The translations under genes were made by a program, and so were the position numbers. The notes below the pieces were generated by a model, which saw nothing but the letters and a program-made list of their open reading frames with translations, did no database searches and had not been told where the DNA came from. A stretch of DNA of 64,000 bases from Oikopleura dioica. Its lineage: Eukaryota > Chordata > Appendicularia > Copelata > Oikopleuridae. Where the stretch lies: NCBI GenBank assembly GCA_907165135.1, contig OU015566.1, positions 7,486,157 to 7,550,156 on the forward strand, given 5' to 3'. This document shows positions 56,029-64,000 of the stretch, one piece after another. Each line of letters starts with the position of its first letter. The first letter of the stretch is position 1.

Positions 56029-59000
56029 ATGGATGATCAAAAAGACAACAAATCGGAGGGCAATAAAATGGCCGATGAAACTCCAAAACCTAGACCAAAT
56101 GCCTCACTTCTAGCTGGCCTTATCAGCCAAGCTTTTGATCCTTCCTTCATTGGTCTCAAGAGGCCTATCGAAAATTCTGATTCTGGGTAATAAAACTCTC
56201 CATTTTTCATCTATCTAAAAATGCAAATAGAACCGATGAAGAAGGGGCAGCAACTCAAGAGAAGCCAGAAAATGGCTCCTCGAAAACGAAAAAGCGCAAG
56301 AAAAAAGACAAAGATCTTCGAAAGAACATTCGAAAAATCAAAGACGACCTTGAGTTGGACAAAGAAACACAAGTAAGCGCAAACAATATAAAAAGGAAAA
56401 ATACGTCAGATTCCACCAGTCCGACTCATCCTAGCGCTCTTCCATTTCCTTTCCTTTTCTATAATAATTTGATTAGTGTTGAAGCGTTTTATTGTCATGA
56501 TTTTCAAAAGTAAAAAAGAAAAATGCCCGTGACTCTGAAGAGAAAAATGGACTTTGACTTGAAATTTGACGATTCTGAGGATGATTCTTTCATTAATTTT
56601 TTCCTCCAGGATGCGCGAAAAGAAGAGCAAGAGCGTCTCGAGCGTCTTCGGATGCGCAACTTTGTCGATCTATCAAGTGATGGAGCGGATCACGTCAAAA
56701 AGGCAAAGCCGGTTGATGACGATTCCGACGATGATATCATCTGCATGGGTGAGGTCACGGAAGCGGCCGAGGAGGAGGATACTGCCAATTCTGGCATGCA
56801 TACTAATGACGACCAGAATAAGCCTGATCAATATGGCCGGGTCCTTGGTAATAATCATCTTTGTCGTAAATTCATCGGAAATCTTATATAGTGAATGTAA
56901 ATCATCCTCAAGACGAGGAAGGAGTCTACCTTGCAACGCAGATTCAGGACAAAATCAAACCCCATCAAATCGGCGGTATAAGATTCATGTACGACAACAC
57001 AATCGAATCTTTGAAAAGATGCAGGAGTTCTGCAGGCTTTGGCTGCGTGCTTGCTCATGCGATGGGATTAGGAAAAACGCTTCAAGGTAAAATCAGCTGT
57101 AATGAAAATTCAAATTGCTGAATTCAATTTAGTAATCTCCTTTGCTGATGTATTTCTCCGTCACTCGGGGCATAAATACGTGATGATTATCGTGCCAGTG
57201 AACACTATTCAAAATTGGAAATCCGAATTCGCTACTTGGCTGCCTGAAAGACCTGCTTCTTCACCCCCTGATCCGAAAATTTCCTACAGGTAGAGCCGAT
57301 TCTTCATAATAAAAAATTAGCTAGAGAAAGTTTTCTATGGAAATTTTGATTCTTTTATTTCCTGAAATTCTTCTTTCAGAACAAGCCCAGTTTATTGCGT
57401 GGATGAACGGTGCAATTCTACTGACGCTCGACTATCATTAATAAAAGGCTGGAGATCGACAGGAGGATGCTTGATCGTCGGCTATGAAACATTTCGAATA
57501 CTCGTTACGCCCAAAAAGGTGAAGAAAAACTCCCCCGCTCCGGATCAGCATCACGTTATGATGCTACAGGAATGTCAGAATCATCTTCTCGACCCTGGTG
57601 CAGGTAAAAGCAAAATTATGTCACCAAAGACGAACCTTCTTTTTATAAAGATCTTGTAATTTGCGACGAAGGACACAGAATCAAAAACGAAAAGGCAGAA
57701 TTGTCGAAAGCTCTTTCGAAGATTCGTACAAAACGGCGAGTCATTCTGACTGGAACGCCGCTGCAAAATAACCTAATCGAGTACTGGACAATGGTCGATT
57801 TTGTTAGGCCTAGGCTGCTCGGTTCAAAGAACGAATTTCAGAACATGTTCGTTGCACCTATTACCAACGGTCAAGCAAAGGTACCCTTTTTCCTCCGAAG
57901 CAACAGATAAAAAACTTCTGTAGAACGCGACACCAGATGATCGGAGACAGATGAAATATCGCAGTCATGTTCTTCACGAGCTTCTCAAGGGTTGTGTTCA
58001 GCGCCGGTCGCATGCTGTTCTTTGTCATGATCTTCCTGCAAAGGTTTTATTTGGTCGCCTTTTTGAACGTTTATTGAATAATTATCGTAGAACGAATACA
58101 TTCTGATGGTTCGCCTGAGCCAGCAGCAGATTCCGTACTATCAAAAATTCACGCAGTTGAAGAACGACGACAACGAAGAAGGGTCGATGAATGCTGTTGT
58201 CGCTCACGCAACTTGCTCGAAGATTTGGAATCACCCGGATCTGCTGTATCGAACCGCTGTCCAAGGTGTGTATTCGAAATTAAGGCAGGCTTAACTCTGA
58301 GTTGCGCCACTTAGTTTCGATTTTTGCTTGAGATGGCACTGACAAGGCAGTGGCACCGTCTCTTAGATCAATGACTTTGAGGATTTGAACTTGTGGTGAC
58401 TATGCTTCATGGTGTGCTTCAAGCTGAGATGGATTTAACTGCCTTTCGTACCAACGGAATTCATTCATGTTATCAAATAAAAAGGGAATTTCCGCAAGCG
58501 TAAATGAACATTTTAGGAGATGACTCTGACGCACGTGAGCTTGATGACGAGTTTGACCATTTCGATGCTGGCCTCATTAAGCCCAAAGGAAAGCCAAAGA
58601 ACAAGAAGGAGCTGAAAGCGTCCGTGGAATGGGCCCGCAAGAGCGGAATCCGGGAAGATTACAGCCCTGGCCACCCAGAAGCTGGATTCAAGGTTCCCCT
58701 TCTCCTCAACATTTTGCGCAAGTCAGCGCTCAAAGGGGAAAAACTTATCTGTTTCTCTCAAAGGAAGGGGCTCGGAAAATTTCTTAAAGATATCTATCTT
58801 TACTTAGCCATCTGTGTTTTGAATTCCGAAAGAGTAAATATACATCTTCCGTTACATCGTTAGTTATAATACTGAAGTTCATCATCCCATAGAGAAATAA
58901 CTTACTCTGAGCCCTATACAGCCTGGGCACACTAGATCTGCTAGGAGATTTCATCACAGCAGACCCTACACTTCCGCTGATGCCAGGTGAGCTCAACTGG

Positions 59001-60551
59001 GCCGGCCGTATTATGCGGATAGATGGCTCCTGTGGCTCAATGGAAAGGGAGAAGATTATAAAAAAATTCACCGATTTTCCTTTGCCGTCAATTTTGCTTA
59101 TTTCGACGCGCGCCGGCTGCGTTGGAATCAATGTGACAGCTGCGACCAGAGTGGTAATGTTTGACGTCTCTTGGAATCCTGTTCATGATGCACAAGCTGT
59201 TTGTCGCATTTACAGAATCGGCCAGGAGAAAGCTTGCTTCATTTACAGGCTGGTCGCCGATGGCTGTATGGAGAGGGCGATTTACGAGCGCCAGGTTGCC
59301 AAGGGACGTTTTTGGATTAATTCTATTAATTTATTCAGGATAACATTTGCTTTTTTGGTTATTAGCGACTAGACTGTTTTTTATAACATAAATTTCGTAT
59401 AGTAATGAAGGTCTTTTTATCATTTTACATCCGGTAGGTTTTTCAAGGAACACATAGAAACATGCTAATTTTATCTTGATTATCATACATGAAGCGTCAT
59501 GAGTCCACTGAAAATAGACAAAGAAATGTTGCTATATAGCATTTAAGATTCTCCCGATTTAAAAATTCGTATGATACATTCCATTAAACTCAAAAAGACC
59601 TCTTTATCGCGCCGAATCGTTGACGAAAAGAACATCGACCGATTACGAGTGGATTGTAATCGCGCTCTATTAATTTTCCAAGACCAGTCTAACTTTCCTC
59701 CGCCCTTGCCGATGACCGCGGAAGAGGCCGGCGACTCAGTGATCGAAGAAGTTTCGCGAGAATGCGGCAAGTATCTTTCCCACACGCCGATTAAAATGGA
59801 AAGCCTGATTGTTGAAAGCAAGCAGCAACTAACTGCTAGCGAGAAACGTATCGCTAAACGTCAGTACGAAAGCGAGAAGAACACTAACGGGGGCTACGCA
59901 TGTGGCCGTGGACGACCGCGAATGGAGCATCGCCCTATCGCGCATGTTCGACCGTTCCAATCTGGAAACTCTCCTCACGGTCATTCGAATATGCCTCCTG
60001 GAATGGGATCTCATCATCACAGCACCGCAGGCATTCCATCTTGGAGACACGCTGCTATGAACTTAGCGCGTCAAGGCACTCCGCCTTTCAATCATCAGAA
60101 CAGTCCGAGCTCTTTAATCGGCGGCCTTCCTTTTGGCTCCAATCCTCTTCTCTCGCCTCGTCATTCAAGCTCTCCGGGATGCGACGGATCTTCGATACAA
60201 TCCATGTCTCGCGAAACCGTTTCCTTCGGTCCTTCGATTCCTAATGAAGAGCAAAACTTCCTCAACGATTTCCCAGTTCGCGGAAGCTCTTCGTCGCAAA
60301 ACGGATCGTCCTCAAATGCAGTAATTCCCCCTCCATCTGACCCCCTCCCGTTCCCCAGCTTGCTGGGCAATAACTTCAACCAGCCGAGACTAGACAACGT
60401 CTCCAGCATCATGCAGTTTCTCAAGGATGGCTACAGTAGCTCCGCTGCGCTAGACTTGCAGCGTCATCGTGAACGAACGAGTTTGAACTTGTCGAGCATC
60501 ATTCCTCAAGCTCCACCGGGCGGCACCATCGACATCATCGATTCCGATTAG
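56029..60551 (+). CDS. RAD54L2: SNF2-family ATPase, ARIP4/RAD54L2 homologue
   Basis: Start [13 protein letters not shown]. The N-terminal [16 protein letters not shown] then [14 protein letters not shown] is like ARIP4. ATPase core: [14 protein letters not shown], Walker [39 protein letters not shown] (DEGH box, typical of the ATRX/ARIP4 branch), [50 protein letters not shown], and [22 protein letters not shown]. The C-terminal part begins [15 protein letters not shown] and becomes Ser/Pro/His-rich, ending GTIDIIDSD at 60551. ARIP4 is a nuclear DNA-dependent ATPase that modulates androgen receptor transcription. Introns are short, including a GA-AG intron at 58764-58921 inside the FSQ-SLGTL motif. 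Some junctions (57600-57660, 59300-59590) are approximate. Confidence 0.92.
58764..58921 (+). other. GA-AG intron in ARIP4
   Basis: The exon ends ...TTCTCTCAAAG and the next exon starts CCTGGGCACACTAGATC. Joining them gives [12 protein letters not shown], the conserved helicase motif V region. The intron begins GAAGGGG and ends TATACAG. No GT donor gives this join. Confidence 0.75.
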
Positions 60552-61300
60552 CTTCTAAGTTTATTCAAAATTCGTCATTTATCCAGAGAGTTCATTCCAT
60601 CATCAAAATGACCTTTTTTATATTCCACAATTTCTTCTGCTTTTCTTTCATGATTTTCAGCTTCTTTGAGCGAAAGAATAACTGCACTTTAATTTCGTAT
60701 TCAGAATTGAATCTCGCTTTCAACTTTTAACTTTAGCTTTAAACTCCATGATACCACTGAAAAAATATCTGTAGTTCAATGTATTTCTACTTTCGTTATA
60801 TATTTCTTGTTTATTTTGCATCTTTCTCGCCCTTTTTTTCGTTTGTCTTTTTTCATAAATCGACCTCATCAGTGTTTTCTGCTGTGCAATCCGTTTTGAT
60901 GTAATTTTCTTTCTCTATCCGTTTATCCATGTTTACCGATATTACCTTTCAATTATTCTAACTCCCAAAAACAACCACTGATGATTTTTGTTCTCCTGAA
61001 AAGTCCAATTAAGGTGTAAATACAAAGCACAAATGTGATCAATACTTATTGCCGACCTACTCTTTAAAAAATAACTGAATAGTACAAAAATTCTAAGTTG
61101 TAAATAATTGTCTGAAAAACTCCCCGCAAAGCTTCTCCTATCCTATCAAACATGTCCTGAAATAAAGTATACAAAATTCCTTACAAGGATATCTATGGCA
61201 CTACCAATTCTTATGTAAAAATATAGATAGGCGAAAACTATTTCAAAGTGATTATTTTAGGAGCACTGTTTGGAAAATCGAAACTCGGAAAGCGCAAAAA
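60552..61300. other. ARIP4 3' flank and BTBD7 promoter region
   Basis: About 750 bp of AT- and T-rich sequence with AATAAA-like motifs near 61161. No ORF, RNA gene or repeat is supported. Confidence 0.5.
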
Positions 61301-64000
61301 ATGGTGAAAACTCGTAATCGACCTGAGAGTCGATCGAAACGCGAAAAAGTTTCTGAACGCGTTACGGATATTATTGCTACCACGAGGAAATGGCTCTTTC
61401 CAGATGGTGTCTCCCTCAAGGAAGGGTTTTTTTACTTAAAAACATCTTGAAATCTAATCACTTATTCCAGCTTTTGCTTATTTTAGGACGAAGGGACGTT
61501 CATAAATGATTCGACTTGTGGTTTTTTATCTTCTTACTTTTCGCTAGAGTTTCCATCACAAGCTACTACCTATATCCTTTTCCACAAGTTACCGTTAACT
61601 TTCGTAACCCTCGCCGAAGCACATCCGAGATGTTGCCCACCGTCTTCCCCGCGAACGCCAAAAACACTTTATCGACAAATTCTCGTCAATGGAGCGCTTG
61701 AGGAGCTTTTGCACCTTGGCTGATAACGCTCGAGCAACAAGTTCAACCATCAACGAAGATATTTTAAAACTGGTCGTTGAAGAAAACGGAGAAATTGAGT
61801 TATCTCCACATGTGTTGTTCATCCTTCATCAGCGGCTCCCTAGCTTGAGAAATAGAATCTCTCAAATTAAAAGAGAAAGGAAAGCGTTTCATGGTGAACT
61901 TTTATGCAAAATAGCTGATTCTTTGAGGCATTGATAAAATTTGAAAAAATATGATTTTCAATATTTTGAAATTGCTTCTGATTCCTAGTCTACGAAACGT
62001 TGAAATCATTGACGTAATCATATATATCTAAATGATGAATAAATATATTAAAAACGCAAATAAAGAAATTACGATTGTCTTGATTCTATTTTGAAATTTC
62101 CAGAAAACTGCGGTGCTGATCTCCAAAATGAATACTGGAAGCTCCTTCTGACAGGGAAATGCAAGTCGAAGCAGTGGAAAGAGGAGGTGGAGAATCTGAT
62201 GAGAAAAGCTGCTCATTTGCAAATACCGAACGGGTTCAAAACTGACACGAAGGTAGATTCTCTTCTGAAATTCAATAATTGAATCGTTTGGATAGATTCT
62301 CTTCGAAACTGGCAAGTCTTATGATGCGATTGTGATTCCCTCCGACGCGGTTGGAACGATGGTGATTCCGCTGTCAATCCATCCGGACGAGATTGAGACG
62401 CTTTCGACGATTTCCTACAGAAAAAATGTCCACAGGCTCATTTTGAGTTCGCGCTCCCCCTTCTTCCGAAAACTGTTCGACAGGAGGACAGATTGTCCTC
62501 TTGGCCACATTTCCTTGGTCGTCCTTGACTCTAGCATCATTCCTAGCCATCTTCTCAAGAGTACGTTGCGTCAAAAATTCCCAAGTGAAAAGATGTTTTT
62601 CTGAATAAATTTTTTTCATAACTAATTCAAGCAGACGTAATAAATTATCTTCTTAGTCGTCCTTTCGTTCTTCTACACGAGTGAACTTCCGTCCTTGGAC
62701 ATGGAATCGTCTCAGAAATCATGCGACCTTGCGTCTGACACTGAACTGACAGACTTGCCAATTTCCATCCGAAGAGCAGTTGCTTTGTTCGGGGTGGGCA
62801 AGATTCTTCAGATGACGTCGCTCATTCAGGTATCAAGCAAGGAAACCATAAGTAAATCTTGTCAAGGATTATATGGGGTTTTTAATTCGAGTGTTGCGCC
62901 ATCTGAACATTGATGATTTTCAAGACTATCGTTCGACTGAAGCCAGTTGATGACAACTTTGAATTCCTCGTAACTGAGTTCACTCGTGTTTTTCCAATCT
63001 CGATCTACACGATCAAGTGTTACCCAAATGGGTACACCCATAAAAGACATCTTAAAAGAGTAAATACTCTTAATTAAACTGGGGTGTAAGTCTCCCAACT
63101 CCGCGGGCAGGCGTCTCAGAGACACACCCTTATACCTCCAAAATTCTTTTTCAAAATCATCGATAATCTGTCGGAGCGTGGAAACTGAGTCATTCTTTTC
63201 AATCATCCACAGAAGTATTAAAATTCCTTCAGGCAGCTGAAGACAAAATTGCTCACGAGCTGTCTTATAATACCGTTCTTCCCATCCTTCAATGGGCAGA
63301 GCGTGACCATGGCAGCTCCTTCGTTTCCCGCAAATGCCTCGCCTTCATCAGGGAGAACTTCCACCACCTCTCTCAAACGGGCATTTTGACCGGGTTGACG
63401 ACAGAAGAGATGATAAAGCTGCTCCAAGATGATTATCTTCAAGCGCATGAGTTGGACGTTCTTCGCGCCGCGCTCAGATGGGCGGAAAACACTGCCCGGG
63501 AGAAGGAACCGGATATCATCAAAAAGAGAAAAAAGGAACCCTCCAACGATCTGATCAGAAATGCTCTTGGTATGATCAAAGACACTTCATACATTGTAAA
63601 CGATTTCAGCGCCTCTCCTTCCTTACATCCGCCTGGAGTACATCCTTCCCGCAAACTGCCCCGATCTAGCAAAGGTCTTCCAGAGCGGCCTCATCCGAAA
63701 TCCTCCCACTTCTATAGACGGATCTACAACGATCGGTCGAGGATGGGACTATGGCGACTCCCGCTCCCCTCGATTTTACAAACCTTTTGTTGAAATTTTC
63801 CTGGAGCTGAACTCAAATGAATGGTCAGAAGGTATTTTTCTTTTTGTTGATTTTGCCTTGGAAATTCCGTTTTAGAATCATGCCATGGGATTGAAACTGT
63901 GCCCCGAGCGAGTGCTGTGGGTCTAGATACTCCTGAGATCATTCAGAATTGCGTAGGAAAGGAATTGAATTTTAGCATAAAATCAAGCCGTTTTAAACGG
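61301..64000 (+). CDS. BTBD7: BTBD7 homologue, 3' part outside the window
   Basis: ATG at 61301 (MVKTRNRPESRSKREK). Exon 1 ends SLK and joins by a GA-AG intron (61431-61619) to HIRDVAHRLPRERQKHFIDK. A diverged first BTB (LADNARATSSTINEDI, SPHVLFILHQRLPSL) follows. A GT-AG intron then joins KAFH to ENCGADLQNEYWKLLLTGK. The second BTB reads NVHRLILSSRSPFFRKLFDRR and VVLDSSIIPSHLLK. The BACK-like region reads LPILQWAERDHGSSFVSRK and DDYLQAHELDVLRAALRWAE. The BTBD7-specific LLPYIRLEYILPANCPDLAK follows. Open coding continues to the window edge. BTBD7 is a double-BTB protein linked to epithelial branching. The first BTB dimer interface looks eroded. Intron 62830-63232 holds an antisense ORF. Confidence 0.88.
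61431..61619 (+). other. GA-AG intron in BTBD7
   Basis: Exon 1 ends CTCCCTCAAG and the intron starts GAAGGGTTTT, ending CTCGCCGAAG before CACATCCGAG. Phase 0 joining gives VSLKHIRDVAHRL, aligned with the N-terminal helix of BTBD7. The GT two to three bases downstream of the proposed donor would put the next exon out of frame. Confidence 0.6.
62862..63206 (-). CDS. Antisense ORF nested in a BTBD7 intron, unrecognised
   Basis: An uninterrupted 114-codon frame (MIEKNDSVSTLRQIIDD) occupies nearly all of the 403-bp BTBD7 intron 62830-63232 on the opposite strand. Composition is protein-like: mixed hydrophobic/charged with aromatic residues (EKEFWRYKGVSLRRLP, MSFMGVPIWVTLDRVDRDW, YEEFKVVINWLQ). 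It has no signal peptide or membrane span. No family is recognised. Host coding potential on the plus strand does not explain it because the region is intronic there. Confidence 0.5.
   Translation of the reverse strand: MIEKNDSVSTLRQIIDDFEKEFWRYKGVSLRRLPAELGDLHPSLIKSIYSFKMSFMGVPIWVTLDRVDRDWKNTSELSYEEFKVVINWLQSNDSLENHQCSDGATLELKTPYNP

Overview
This is a gene-dense eukaryotic nuclear window. Most introns I could resolve are 39-70 bp (typically 42-48 bp), intergenic gaps are often under 300 bp, genes are packed on both strands, and there are nested genes and closely spaced same-strand pairs. The products are animal proteins (Scribble, CLIC, BTBD7, PSKH1, RAD54L2/ARIP4, SCaMC carrier). Compactness, operon-like spacing and GA-AG introns together fit an appendicularian tunicate such as Oikopleura dioica. 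That assignment is inference; no rRNA or mitochondrial marker is present. I found no tRNA, rRNA, CRISPR or viral gene.

Layout. 1-0.93 kb: a 276-bp-period satellite-like repeat with a perfect 113-bp inverted repeat. 1.2-9.4 kb: small genes (sulfotransferase-like fragment, secreted CPNC thioredoxin-fold protein, PLAC8-like membrane protein, two basic nuclear-type proteins, GPI-anchored repeat protein, tiny secreted peptide, acidic/basic nuclear protein). 10-13.9 kb: a four-EF-hand mitochondrial ATP-Mg/Pi carrier with a coiled-coil gene nested antisense in its largest intron. 14.6-21.7 kb: a small gene followed 73 bp later by NRDE2, which appears to run on into an RS-rich tail and carries a TTAA-flanked fold-back element in its last intron. 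21.9-25.9 kb: Scribble with one PDZ. 26.7-30 kb: acidic protein, secreted propeptide, type II membrane protein. 30.7-37.4 kb: CLIC, a small hypothetical gene, a caspase-fold gene with a second degenerate caspase-like unit and a membrane tail, and a glutaminase homologue that has lost catalytic residues. 39-42 kb: SLC25A29-like carrier and a RING protein. 42-44.4 kb: the largest gene-poor stretch. 44.4-64 kb: C2H2 factor, a candidate mitochondrial membrane protein plus HMBS (58-bp spacing), a ShKT-Kunitz-trefoil secreted protein, a membrane protein, PSKH1, ARIP4 with an abutting uORF, and the 5' part of BTBD7, which has a small antisense ORF inside an intron.

The genes are mostly unrelated housekeeping and signalling loci and do not form one pathway. 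The best candidates for something under-described are: four GA-AG introns sharing an AAG|GAANGG donor (HMBS, ARIP4, BTBD7 and the 28.5-kb membrane protein gene), the tandem caspase-like protein, and the glutaminase pseudoenzyme directly upstream of it on the same strand.

Exon boundaries were derived by hand from reading-frame continuity and family similarity. Where a junction is ambiguous I say so.
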